From Marsupella aquatica (taxonomy: Eukaryota > Marchantiophyta), in assembly GCA_973895155.1 (NCBI GenBank), contig OZ316892.1, positions 2,480,001 through 2,544,000 on the forward strand: a DNA stretch of 64,000 bases, read 5' to 3'. The notes beneath the pieces are model-generated. The model was given only the letters and a program-made list of their open reading frames with translations. It did not search any database and had not been told where the DNA came from. A program made the translations under genes and the position numbers. Numbering within the stretch: the first letter of the stretch is position 1; every line of letters begins with the position of its first letter. Below, piece after piece: positions 1-11,725 of this stretch.

Positions 1-207
1 CTGGGCCATCCCAAGAACAAAACTGCTTATCATGCACCAATGTAGCTGTACAAAAACTGATTGCACTCTATAGTCAATTCAACCGCACACTCTCTGACGC
101 ACTCTAAATATGTCACCCTAAAGTTTTCCAATAGTAAATGACTTGCACTTAAAAGAGAGCAAATATTCGAACTGAATTCCGCGATCCCAGAAAGGGACCT
201 TTTGTGC

Positions 208-2285
208 TCAACCCAGGAAGTTCATTATCACCAAATGGAGGACACAATTACAAAGTACAAAGTCTGCAAAGGCCCTTGCGGGTGCAAGATCCTGCCAACA
301 ACAAGCAGAACCACCCATGAGTGCAGCGTAAAGTCTACAAAAAGTTCAAACAAGTGATCAGAATTCAGTCTTGTTAAGAGTACTGGAAGTATTGCACGCT
401 CTGATGTATAGGAAGTCCAGATTAGTCATTTACTATTGACCAGTAACATACACTATGTTAAGGAACAAGGTTCTCTTCTTAGTGCAGGAGATGCCACTCT
501 CCTCAGACATGAAAAGCAGCAAAACTAACACCAATGACTCGAGGGAATCAGAGTCCAGTACAGGACAAAGAATCGTTACCTTGAACTCTTTGTTTTCCTT
601 GTTCACTTGCATTCGCAGACAGACTGTAACAGACAGCAAAACCAGAATAGCATTTCAGAAAAGAATACCCGGAGAACCAGAACAACGCAGAGAAGCAAGC
701 GGCACAGGAAGGCTTAAAATCATTTAAGAGTAGATATTAGATAAGATGACAGACTCTAGAACTGACCACCAATCAACTACAGGAGAATCTCCGCAAGTCA
801 CTATCCGTACACACTGTCGAAAGATAAGGGTGTTCGGAAGAGAAATTCATAGCGCACCTGCAAGAACAGCGGTTCCGACGCAGGAGAACACTCCAGATAG
901 GAACGCATTGAAGGGAAATGATCCCACAAGGGTCATATACACTACCTGCAGTCAGCACCACTTTCATCAAGATCAAAGAAGAACATGAAATTTCAGGTCT
1001 AGGTAAAGTTTGAGTTATAAGTTTTATGCGGCGTCTTTCTGGAAACTTGTATTGCGTTGGGGAATTCCCGCTCAGCTCCAATTGAAAGCCCACCCTCAAC
1101 TGAAACCCGCTGATTTGAAGGTATCAAATGGTAGGCATGGAGCTGGCATGACAAGCACGTTCACAGTACGCTGGTTCTTTGGAGTGGACTCATAGTCATC
1201 ACTAAACGCAAGTGAAAGGCCGGCAAGCAAATGACGAAACAGCAACTATTATTTGAAAGACACCTCATGTACAGGATCTTGATTCCTTTAAGAAAGCGCA
1301 TACTCCAAGAAAATGCCAGTATATCAGCAATGCAGGAAACCTAGAGCTGCTTCCGAATGATACAAGAACCACTATCCAGATGAGACTCTGTATACAGGCC
1401 AATGGCTCCTTTTAGAATGAGCATGGTCAATACTGAACGCAAGTTAACGAGAAAGGCAGGACGAAAATTAACTCCCCGCCGGCTAGCGCGTGACCCAAGA
1501 ACTATCTTCTAAGGATGACAGTTTGTGTACAATGCGCTGCCTCCTTTTAAAGTACACATACTCATCATCAGTCACCAAAAGCCAATGCGAGCAATAACAG
1601 AAATGCAACACTTACCTGCACAAGTGCAGTGACAAGCGCGAAGGCGACATAGAGGTCAATGATCTGTTCATCACACACAAAGAGGACCAAGGCTTTCATT
1701 ATTCACAACCCATGACCTAACCTCACATAGTGAACACACGGAATGAGACTCGGAAAGGATCGCAAACATCGTCTTGCCGTTCCGAACTGACCAAAAAACC
1801 CTCAGTAATGAAAATCGGGACGGAATTCAAACATCATCGTGCCGTCCGCCACTAGCAAAGAATACGAGCTATTCAGATCTCCCTTGATCGCACTGATCCT
1901 CCATCAACTGCTTTTCACTTCTACTCGCGGCGCAGCCGGCATTTGCTATCGCCTAGGAAGAGAAGGAAACAGATGCACCTCTGAACTCTTACGACATAAC
2001 CGAAAACAAGGATTGATCGCAACGATCAGATACTGAGACACGACATACAGATCTGCATTGATCGGATGAATTTCTTTCCAAATTCGTCTCGCTTCTACCC
2101 TCTCGTTCATTCACCAAAGACAGAGAAGCTTTTGAGCAGAGACGAAGACTCAGCTCGAGGAAAACGCACCAAAAGCGAGTAGAAAACGAAAAACATACCT
2201 TCAGTTTCAGCGGCGTCGCTCCATACGCCGACCGCAGCGACACTACCAAAGCTTTGACGTCGCTCGCTGTGCTGCTCGTCCCCAT
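208..2285 (-). CDS. DAD1: DAD1/OST2, oligosaccharyltransferase subunit, 5 exons
   Basis: Exons in transcription order: 2199-2285, 1616-1663, 858-945, 580-623, 208-291. Every junction is GT-AG and the phases fit, giving a complete 116-aa protein, the usual DAD1 length. The product starts [14 protein letters not shown], continues with a lumen/membrane segment [16 protein letters not shown], then [23 protein letters not shown] and [12 protein letters not shown], and ends VIMNFLG. This is the order of the DAD1 family. DAD1 is a small multi-pass ER membrane subunit of the oligosaccharyltransferase complex, which transfers the dolichol-linked glycan to Asn-X-Ser/Thr sites; its loss triggers cell death in animals. 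The start is the first ATG of the first exon. The short N-terminal and middle exons are invisible to single-frame ORF finding. The recognition rests on remembered family sequence and no alignment was run. Confidence 0.95.
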
Positions 2286-4200
2286 TGTCGCAGCTACTCG
2301 TCAAAAGTCGATTCTACGTTCTTCCTTCTCGTCGTGTTCTCTCGTGTTCTCTCTCGTGTTTTCTCGTGTTTTCTCTTCAGGAAATGTCGACCTCGAGGAT
2401 TTCGTTCGGCAGACTTCACACAGACCATTTGAGGATGACCTCTTACTGCCGGTTCATGACCGGTACGCCGGTCTCGCGAGAGAAGCCGAATAATGGATGA
2501 CCGGCTACAGCCCGTAGCCGGTTGGCAAGCTTCTTCTGTGGCGCAACTGGCTCCAGTTCATGACCCCCTGCTGCCGGTTGATGACCGTCAGCTACCGGTG
2601 TGCCGGTGTGCCGGCCAGAGTTGGTTTTGCCGAGGTGGGTGCCTCTGAACAAAGCAAGAATTATTAGGGGACTCAAATATAGCCCCCAGGGTGTCTTAGA
2701 GTGTGTCTAGGTTGGGCAGGGAACGGCCTAAAAGTGTGTGGCAGAGCCACTGCCTAGCCCGCACACTCAAGTCGCGGAGGTCTACAAGTGTGCCAGTGCC
2801 TAGCTCACACACTCAAGTCGCGGACTTATTTTTCCAGATGGCCAGTTCCCCCCATCATAGCCTGGCTGTTGAGAGACTGAAAAAAAAAAAAAAAAAACTC
2901 AAAATATATCTAAGTCATCAACAGGTCACGTCAGGGGCAGAGGCCCTAACCTGCATAGTCCCATACTAGTTATAATTCCTGAAACGCCAAAATAGTATTC
3001 TCCTGGTTTTGTTTCTTAATCTAAAAAATAATGTATGCATAGACAAGTTAATGAAGGTGCCTAGAGTATTATTAGGACTCAGAAACAAAATTGCTCTTGT
3101 CCATCCAGGCATCACATCAAACTTTTGTATCCATCTAAGGTTTCACTTCCGCTTTCTAATCCTTACACATTTTATTTTTTTGTAAATGAGATGTTTTTTC
3201 TATCTACAAAAATAAATAGTTGTTTGTGTCTCTACCACCCTAACTGCAGCACCCTTGACGTTAGTGTAGTATTGTACTAAGGACATAAATCAGCATTTAA
3301 TGTCCAAAACTCGGTATTCGATCCCATGGAAGAACAAGAAAGGAATGATTTTCTATCGTTTAACACTTATGAATGACTAAGGTCACAAAAAACACAGGTT
3401 TGAGCCTTTTACTATGATTGCTCAGCAAGGCATAGATTTGAATGTTTGCTTAACATTGTAAATGCAATTAATAAAATGGAAACAAATAACAAAACACAAT
3501 GAAATCTTGAGGTATGATGAGGGAGTCTGAAAAACACCAAGGTAACTTCTCATCAATACTTCATTTGATGTGATTTGGGTGATATATCCGTAAGAACATT
3601 TTTGGAATGGATTACTGTACTAGGATGATTACTAAAATGCCGTCAACACGTCTCAACTTTTTCTTCCAAAGGTACTCAGAAGAAACTAGTAATCAATCTC
3701 TTCGATATCCAGTCGGTACTCTGAGTCACGAATAATAAACACCATCATGATCAAATTGAAGTCATAGGTAATTGGTGAGTAACAATCTTTGCATCCTATA
3801 CACAAGCAATGTCACGCCAAAAATTATGCATCAAGAACTCAAGAAGATGGGTTGTCACCACTTAAGGAATCTATTCCCTCATACTTTTGAGATTCAATTT
3901 CATACAAGTAATTTTACTTCAATGATCTAAACTCTCAATCATTCAGACCAAGGAAGGGAGAAGAATTCCTTTGTATTTGCAAGCTCCATACCATACGAAA
4001 ACACACGGAAGCTTTGCAAAGGTGATTATAGTACTGCAGCACATGTCACAGGCACTACTTTATTTCTTCACACTTGAAAATGACACAAATTCTACTTCAT
4101 ATAGGCTAGCAGGAACCCAAGGAGACTGAGATACTGAAAGGACATGCCCTTTCATATCTAAAGGATCTTGAATAAACTTAATGACGGTCATCCTTGAAAA
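2286..4200. other. Non-coding stretch upstream of DAD1
   Basis: No exon chain could be built here. Bases 2330-2400 are pyrimidine-rich with repeated tctcgtgttt words, as in a plant promoter or 5' leader, directly behind the DAD1 start. Around 2750-2830 a segment containing cacactcaagtcgcgga is present twice, about 50 bp apart. An A18 tract lies at 2880-2897. From 3,000 to 4,200 the sequence is AT-rich with no repeat or coding signal that I can see. Confidence 0.6.
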
Positions 4201-4207
4201 GTGAATG

Positions 4208-4823
4208 GACACTGTTGAAAGTGTCAAAAATGCAGGGGACGCTTCAGAAAGCGTCGAGGTTTGAGCGGACGCTTTGCAAAGCGTCGGTGTTTGCGGTAAA
4301 ACTAATAAACAGTGATTTTAATCTAATTTTTACTTCTAAACTAAGAGTCGGAATGAGTTGAAACTTTTCTAGGGTACTCTACTACATATAGTCTATATGC
4401 TGGAAAAGTTTCAGACTTTTCTGAGACTTCTAAGTGCCTCAAATAAATCGATAAAAGTGGCGCAGTGTTATAAAAGTGCGAAAACTGAAAAAATTTCTAA
4501 GTGTCGGGAACATAGTGGACGCTTCAGAAAGCGTCCAAAACTACAAAGGACTTTTATGGACGCTTCAGAAAGCGTCGGCTGAATTTCGAGGTTTTGGTCG
4601 CAGCGTCCATTTTCTGGGCTCCGGGCGAGACGCTTCAGTGGGCGTCACAGTGTCGAGGTCACCTTCGGGGCAGCAGACGCTTCTGTGGGCGTAGCTCCTC
4701 ATGTGGATTGCAGAGCGTCGGAGTACAACTGGTTGGGTGGTGGACGCTTCAGAAAGCGTCGTGGTCTTTGGGTGGACGCTTCTCAAAGCGTCCAAAAATA
4801 CAAGGGACGCTTCACAAAGCGTC
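4208..4823. repeat. Array of GACGCTT-(4 nt)-AAGCGTC palindromes
   Basis: Nine clear copies of an 18-bp interrupted palindrome (arms GACGCTT and AAGCGTC around 4 nt) start at 4238, 4268, 4518, 4559, 4629, 4676, 4743, 4775 and 4806. A diverged relative, GACACT/AGTGTC, lies at 4208. Loops vary (CAGA, TGCA, TCTC-type). The copies at 4629 and 4676 have the right arm changed to GGGCGTC and GGGCGTA. Spacing is irregular (30-250 bp), so this is not a simple satellite. CACTA (En/Spm) transposons carry subterminal arrays of short GC-rich repeats that bind their transposase, and that is the nearest known analogue. No CACTA/TAGTG ends were identified. Confidence 0.85.
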
Positions 4824-4966
4824 GGCGAAGTCGCGGCTATGCAAAAAACAGCAAAACTAAATTAATTCTAACTTTCAAACCACATGTCGGTTTGAGATGA
4901 AACTTGCAGGGATGATTCTACTACGCAACTACTACCTCCTGAAAAAGTATGAGACTTTTCTGACCA
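4297..4966. repeat. Diverged direct-repeat module around the palindromes
   Basis: The segments 4297-4430 and 4852-4966 share an ordered series of words: aaacta..., gtcgg..tgag.tgaaactt, tctactac, ctg.aaaa.gt and agacttttctga. They lie about 550 bp apart in the same orientation and sit after the second palindrome and after the last one. This shows that a palindrome-plus-spacer module was duplicated within one element. Confidence 0.6.
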
Positions 4967-4999
4967 TGATAGCTATTTAACTAAAATAGCAGAGATCGG

Positions 5000-6280
5000 C
5001 TGATTGTGATAATTGTATACAGAGCTCATTCTTGTTGAAAAAGTGTTTTGGAGGCCGGTTCTTGAATCTTCTAGTCTGCATTGCTTCTCCAATGATGTCC
5101 AGTCTTCTTTCTTGGTAGCATGTAAAGAGCAAGGATTTATATTGGCGATCCTTGTCCAATAGAGGCAATAGCCTCCGATGAAGCATAACATTAGGTAAAG
5201 TGTTCGGTTGATCTAAATTGCTACAAAAGGTAACTGGATTGTACCTTGAGTTAGAAAAAGTTTAAAATTTATAAAATTTCCATCATTTCTAACTAATGTA
5301 CAGCATTACAGTTAGGTTGGGTCTCTTAATTTGCTCATGTCCAACCTGCTCTGCCCTCTCCCGGTTGGCTGCTCCACTCCCCTGTCTCCCCTGGTGGAGG
5401 GTGGGAGATGGTATTGAGGCTAAGTTGAAGACTACCTTCCCGAGATGAAGACTATCTGGCAGGATGTTGTCTGACCATGGTCCATGCTTCAAAGCTTGAT
5501 GAGTCAAAGGTTGCACTGTGTTTGGAGTCAAGTAATACAACTTTCACATAGCAAAATATGGAGAAGGTAGCCAAGTCATTACTCATCAAGCACTTGAAAG
5601 AGTGAAGGCCACATTGATGGCCTTTTTGGCAAGTCAGATTCTCAGATCCAACCCGCTCCAGCTTGGCTGTAGAGAGCCACATGTGTGCGCCCAAAAGAGA
5701 AACCCAACTTAAAAAGAAGGGCAGAGTATTCACAAGTGCCAAAACAAGATTGCCAAGTATTCACAAGTGCAAAAAACAAGATTGCCAAGGGACAGTGATA
5801 GTGAGGAGCAGTGAGGCACTAGACTACATTCCTTTGGAGGTTTTTGGTACTCTCTACCCTAATTTAGACCAGTTTCTTTGGACCGGTGCAGTTTATGTAT
5901 GAATGGAGTCCTTTCCCCCCTTTATCTGTCCTCACCAGGCTCTTATGACAGTGGGGTGTCTGTTGCTCTTCAGTGGGCCCAGGCTTTCACCCTCCTTTGT
6001 AGACGTCCAAGGCAGTTGGTTTTAGGGCCTCTCAACAGGTTCCACTTAGCAACCCTCCTATGTGGTTTACTCTGGAGCTCTATCAGACTTTTCAGTTCTT
6101 CGCTTAGTAGGGTGTTAGGTTTCTCGGCTTTTTTGTAAGTTCCTTGTTTGTGTCTTTGATCAATTGCTGTTGTGGGGGACCCCTTGGCTTCTTGGACCCC
6201 CTAGTCTTCTTGAGGCCTCCCCCCCCCCCTATATCCCCCCTTCATTGAACTGCTTTGCCATTGGGATCCTGTCTCCAGGT
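5000..6280. other. Non-coding stretch with a small tandem duplication
   Basis: No supported gene. A 31-bp unit beginning gtattcacaagtgc is tandemly duplicated at 5726 and 5757. A C-rich tract lies at about 6219-6240. Short ORFs here have no recognisable product. Confidence 0.5.
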
Positions 6281-6284
6281 TTGA

Positions 6285-6720
6285 CATTTTTTTTTTGCCC
6301 TGAAAAAACCAATTGAATTTCATTCAAAAACCCAACTTACAAGAAGGGCGGCCCACAAGAGGGGGTCATGACCCCGGGGGGGGGAGGGGGACCAGAGGTC
6401 AAAAAGCCTAAAAGTCCAGGAGAGGCCAGAACCAGGAGAGAAGCGGACCCCAGAAAAAGAAGCCAAATTAGAAATTTGACTAGGGCAGGAGTGGCAAACA
6501 GTGGGTGAACAGGTGTTGGCAGGGCACCCAACAGTGGGTGCAATAGACAAAATCTACGAGTCTAGCCTGCATTGCAGCTTCTACGCCTCCAAAGTAATTC
6601 CATGGGGTTAGGGGGAACATCTGGGATCTGTAAAATATTTTCATTGATTTACCATAGTGCAGCCCAAGATCCATAGTTGAAGGTAATTTCATTGAGAGCA
6701 TCCCCATACGTGGATTTGCC
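6285..6720 (-). mobile_element. Probable LINE-like retroelement 3' remnant
   Basis: On the minus strand this stretch carries interrupted open frames rich in Trp, Leu and Pro. They end in a 3' trailer containing gaatgaaattcaattgg followed by an A9 run (plus-strand T run at about 6287-6296). A short trailer ending in poly(A) behind a decayed frame is typical of plant non-LTR elements. The words 'caatgaaattcaatgaaaa' recur near 57,205. No reverse-transcriptase motif is visible, so this could be another degenerate transposon. Confidence 0.35.
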
Positions 6721-6796
6721 ATCTTTAATTCTGAGCAGGTGCCTGGCCCAGTCCTTACCCAGGTAAATTGCCAGTCTGTGTCAGGATGGTCAGTGT

Positions 6797-7130
6797 CAGC
6801 ATTTTCTTTTCTTATGACAGCCTGAGCATCAGATCTGGTATGCTCAATGAAATGTGAGCTCCTGTCCTTGCATTTTCTTTTCTTATGACAACCTGAGCAT
6901 CAGATCTGGTATGCTCAATGACATGTGAGCTCCTGTCTTTCCACAGATCCCAGCAGACAACAGGTCTCAATGTGGGCCACAGTTTAACTTGTATGTTAAT
7001 TCTGAGCTTATGCCTGGCCCAGTCCTTACCTAGGTAAATTGCCAGTATGTGCAGGGATTGAGCATCAGATCTGGTTGCTCAATGAAATGTGAGCTCCTGT
7101 CTGTGCCACAGTTTAACTTGTGTGTCCCAT
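6797..7130. repeat. Short direct duplications (71-bp unit and relatives)
   Basis: A 71-bp unit beginning gcattttcttttcttatgac occurs at 6799 and 6870. A third, shorter copy of its middle (gagcatcagatctgg...gagctcctgtct) lies near 7059. A second word pair, gcctggcccagtccttac, occurs at about 6740 and 7011. The arrangement suggests local rounds of duplication in non-coding DNA. Confidence 0.75.
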
Positions 7131-8470
7131 GCATCCTGTAGTGAATCCCCCCACAACAAAATTGGACGTTTTTGCCCTTTGGCACTGTGATATACATAGA
7201 AGCGTCATCCGACTTGTCTTTCTTTGATCCTCGTCCTGACGACGATGGTATATTGGTATGGCTGAAACCTGACAGAAATTAACTGATCATTACCTCGATC
7301 ATTACCTCGATCATGAGTGTTCGAGATCAACCCGACAAGCTACAGAACTCAACTTTAAAATAACGATATAAGCCGCTGATGGGTGTCCAGAATTGCCCAC
7401 GCAACCCACGAGGGTCCAGATGATTGCAATGTGCCTTTTGCACAAGGCCACTCCTCGCTCGTGTCCATCTCGGACCGAGCGAGAATCATATCAACCCCTT
7501 GCAGTCACGTTCATTTCGTGAATAATCGAGTGACGACATTGACTCTGATCTACTCAGTGCTTCGGAAGAGAATTGCAGTACATAGACACTCGCAAGTTCC
7601 CCAGCAGGATGGGAATGATCTGAATCCTGTGCACTAAAGTGAGGTCTCCCTTCGGCGTAGTTGGGCTCTCGTACTTCGTCCAGGCTTGTATTTCGCGCGT
7701 TGAAAACTACCGATAACTCCCCTTTCGAAGTGGTGAAGGTTGGACCGACATCTTGTTAGCTTTTGATACCTGGTGAGTGCCATTCCCAATGACTGTCACT
7801 TGTGAAGGATTTAAAGTAAAAATAGGTCTTGATCCTCAAACGGTGAAATTCAATATGGGCGGTGCAATAGTAGAGATTTGTTTAGTCCACAATGCCTCGT
7901 CCTCACAGCTAAAGAGAGAAGAAGGTTTTACCTATTAAGCCAGACATTGAAAACTTGCCAAATTGCAACTTTTAGCTCAACAAAAACTTATCTGTATATA
8001 TTGGTGGAACAGGAGATTCGATTTAAGGTCAAAACTTGACGCAACTTTTTATGGGATGGACGGTAGAATGTGTTTGTCGTCATTCTGTGCAGCTGCGTAA
8101 AATCAATGGGATTCAAAGAAGCTTCTCGCAAGTGCAAGTCATCCATGCTTCGTTTGCTCATTTGTGTGCATTTTCTTCTTTGAGGGCTGGTCTTGTAGTC
8201 TGTCATTCTTGTGCACAACAAGAAGCAAATTAAACGAGGGGTTCATTTAAAGAACTGGAAGGTTTTGAGTGCCATCAGAAAGGTTCTCAAAAGGATAAGA
8301 AGCCGAACTACAACCAATCCAACCCGCAGATACGCAAGGCAATTGGGAGGATGTCTTATCATCACTATGCTACAGAGAGCCTGCAATTATTGGATGTGAT
8401 CAATGTTTTTGATTGGATGGGAATGGAATTGGTTTGACGATTAGGGTACATGGGTGAATTCTATACATTT
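7131..8470. other. Intergenic, upstream of the 8.5-kb gene
   Basis: No gene supported. A 14-bp unit (tgatcattacctcga) is tandemly repeated near 7281-7315. The minus strand is open for about 70 codons at 7050-7270 (contains MYITVPKGKN), but it overlaps the duplicated segments and matches nothing that I recognise. The last few hundred bases probably hold the promoter and leader of the gene starting at 8499. Confidence 0.4.
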
Positions 8471-8498
8471 GATGTGTGGAAAGTTTGCAAGGAGCAGA

Positions 8499-11400
8499 AT
8501 GAAGACGAGTGGAGTTCTACTGTGGTTAGCGATGTCTCTTCTGGCATTCTCTTCCGTTTTCAGTTTCATTTACGCGCAGGAGAGCCCCGGTGTACTGAGA
8601 TTAGGAGAGACTGTCAAGGTCAAGGAGCTACAGCAGAGTGCAGGGTCCGAAGGGGCGAGAAGTCAGTGGCGATTGTCAGCTGTAGCGCGAAGAAGAAGTC
8701 GGGATGGCAATGACATAGCTCAGCAGTGCGCTGCTGATTTATTTGCGTTATTCGGAGGTCCGGTTGCAGCATCGGCTGTGGAGAAGTCACGATCTAAGGA
8801 ACTTCTGGATTGCGTACGTCTTCTCGCCCTTGATTTGAATTCTTCCCCGCTGGACGGTGATTGTGATTCGGATCATGGCATGTGGACGGATGAAGATCTG
8901 CAGGCGGGAATCTGCCTGGGCGGTGGAACAGAAAGGAGGAACAATGCTTTCAAGAAGAAAATTGCTTCCCCTCCTGCAGCAGTGAAGGAACTAGCTAGGA
9001 AGACAGTTGAGTGGGGTGGAGATCCAACTATTATTTTGAATGCCTTGGGCCCAAAGAGTTATCCTGTAAGTGTCCCTCTTCAAAAACATCATCAGCCCCA
9101 ATCAGCTTAACTTTGCACAAATAGTTTTGAGTTAATATTAGCTGCGTGACAGTGCATATGGTCGAGTCTGTGTAATTTGAAGTCCACATATCCCCAATTG
9201 GGACACCGAACAGATTTTTACAAGATAAAAACGAATGCCACAAAGCCTCTCTGTTTCAGGTCAATATGTCAACAAGTTTCTTTGCAACAGAGACACGTGA
9301 ACTGTCGACAGCTGTTCTACATCCTGGTCACTCTAATCTTTCTGTAATGTTCGAGAGTACGTCATTTTGTTGACAATCTCAGATCTGGACTAGCCTTCAA
9401 TTCGCTCATGGTTTCCTGGCTGTACATTAGGTACCAGATGTCGAAGGATCTACAGAAGAACGCTGCACATTGACTAAATATGATGACGGACGCCGGTTCG
9501 CAAAGCAAGTAAGGCTTTTCTACTTCTCTGCTGCAAGTCTTTTGCAGTCGGAACTAATTACTTTGCGGATGCCTTGGTTGGACTCGTTCGAACGATATAA
9601 AATTTGTTGTTTATAGACCGGGCACATCATATATGTCGGATGGTTCTTTCGGAGTGATTTATGTTGCTAGTCTGCCTTCTTTGTCTCTCTTTTACTATGT
9701 GAAATATTCTCAAAGGATATGGGCCATTTCAAAATCTGTTGTACTCCAGGTTATAAATACTGTTATCATGTTAATTGCTCCTTGTCTGAGTAGTAGTCTG
9801 GCTTCGGTAAATGTTGGAGAAGTCTTCCAGCTCAGGATTACTTTGATTCAGATATTGTATAGTCTTCTTTTGTTTAATGGGACCTATGCCCAGACCATTC
9901 GCTTTGATTTACGGTAAGTTTTGCTTTGCTTTTAACTGCTTTCCCTTGGTCTATGCTGCATGATACAGGAGCTCAGTCTTTCGTATGTGTGTGTGTGTGT
10001 CTCCTCAGTCATGTTCTCTTCCAACTCTTTAGGCGAATGCAATTCTCTTGTGTTGACGTATGTAATTCCAATGTATTATTATGTTACATTGAGCAGGATA
10101 CGACGAAATACATGGCCTTTCTGTTTGAGGCAATAGCTGAGCTCGCACCCTCTGTTGGGCTCAATATCTCGGTGAACCGTTTTGATCTTTTCCATGGCCA
10201 TATGTTTACTGCTTACAAGACTGGGCGACTTGGCATCCTGTAAGAACTGCTAAAGTGTAACGTTTGGATGATATTCTGTTGTTAAGCATGCTCAAGTGCC
10301 CATGGGATTGTTAAAATAACTGGCTAGCCCTAGGTAACGAAACCCAGTTGCCCTTCTTGTCTGGCTTGCATGGCGCAGCTTTTTCGAATCTCCATACAAA
10401 GATGTTTGCCCTTTAATTACAGTGACTCACATCTGACAATTTTGTTCCTGCTCTTGGCTTTTCTTCTGTAGAAGATTTGGTCCACATGGACCACTGCGTT
10501 GAGAACTCGTGATTTGTGTTCACTTGTCCCAGGTTCCATTCAAAGGAGTATCCAGCATACAACGAGAACAACTTTCCATTGAATCTTGGGTTCTGTCAGA
10601 CAGGTGATTGGACGTAAACCTGATACAGAGCTCTAATGTATAATGACATTGGAGCCCAGCGAGGACTTTTCACGAGCTAGTCAATTCTCTGCGATCTCAT
10701 TTTGCTCTGGTAGAGTTCTGGTGGACAAGGTTATATTATGTTCTACTAGAGCCCTGTTCAAGGTAATAGTCCTTGATAGATCGAAGACTAACGAAACAAT
10801 AACCAATTGATGCTTAGATTCAACCCTACCATATGATACGAGCATGGCCCTGCGCAATATCGTGTGGTTAGCACCTATGCCTGATTGCTCCCCGGTCGTC
10901 AACAGCTCTAATCAGACTTGCTCCAGGAAGTGGCTGGCACCAGGTACGACGAAGGCAATCGAAATTTCAAATGGAAGCGACCGTTATTGATAGTAATCAG
11001 ATTGGGCCTGATAAGTAATTGGTTAAAATTTTAGTTCAAATGAATGTGGATTCACCTTTGGGCATCTTGTATATCTATCTGCAGACGTAATCCTTCTGTG
11101 TCTCAAAAGATGATTACTAACAATTTAGTGAATCTCGAGCAGAAACGAATTCAAAATGATGAAGTGTATTTTTTTTATGCAGGTTCTCTTTTTGTGCTTG
11201 ACACTGGTGAGGGCAAGATACTTGACCGGGAGCTGGTGCCAGATTATCTAGATGTTGTACATACAGTGTCAGAAGGTATGTCTAGAATACCGACATATTT
11301 TTTCACGACTAGTGCGCATGGACAGTTCATCCTTATGCATATATTGATCACTTTGAAGGTTTACCGTTTGATATGCATTAAGATATAGTTAGATGACACA

Positions 11401-11725
11401 AAATTGCAACAAGACTGATTGGGTGTCGCTGTTCAAGGTTGGTATTGTGTTTGCTTGGGCGAAGGTGTAGTATTCCTTGAGTTGACCGAAGCACTCTGCT
11501 ACATAGTCACTGACTAGAGTTCAGCTCAGCTCTCAACGTGTAAACCTTAAACCTACGAAATCATTTTCTGATGAGGGACTACGCACGTGAGAATGGGAAC
11601 TGTAATTCGCTTGTCTCACATTTGGATTTCCTGCATGTGTAGATGATCTCGGAGATGTGATGCTCGATGTCAACTACTTCAACCTCAAGAACACGACCCC
11701 AGAGGAACGTGTCTTTTTGTGTTGA
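8499..11725 (+). CDS. Conserved plant secretory-pathway protein (At3g28720/At5g58100-like)
   Basis: Resolved exons: 8499-9065, 9260-9356, 9438-9508, an unresolved part ending at 9913, 10033-10057, 10097-10239, 10533-10603, 10818-10943, 11183-11275, 11643-11725. From 9913 onward all phases fit. The N-terminus MKTSGVLLWLAM... is a classic signal peptide ending near FIYAQ. An in-frame ATG at 8472 is possible, but the signal peptide favours 8499. Distinctive blocks are YMAFLFEAIAELAPSVG, FHSKEYPAYNENNFPLNLGF, SMALRNIVWLAPMP, KWLAPGSLFVLD and YFNLKN, ending VFLC-stop. These match my memory of the Arabidopsis At3g28720/At5g58100 family, which has no known catalytic activity; one member is implicated in pollen-wall formation. 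The signal peptide suggests ER, Golgi or apoplast. The 9509-9890 part could not be joined without breaking the frame. Confidence 0.7.

Noticed and set aside
2254-2500. 79-aa and 71-aa plus frames over the DAD1 start
   Set aside because: They overlap DAD1 exon 1 antisense and a low-complexity tctcgtgt tract.
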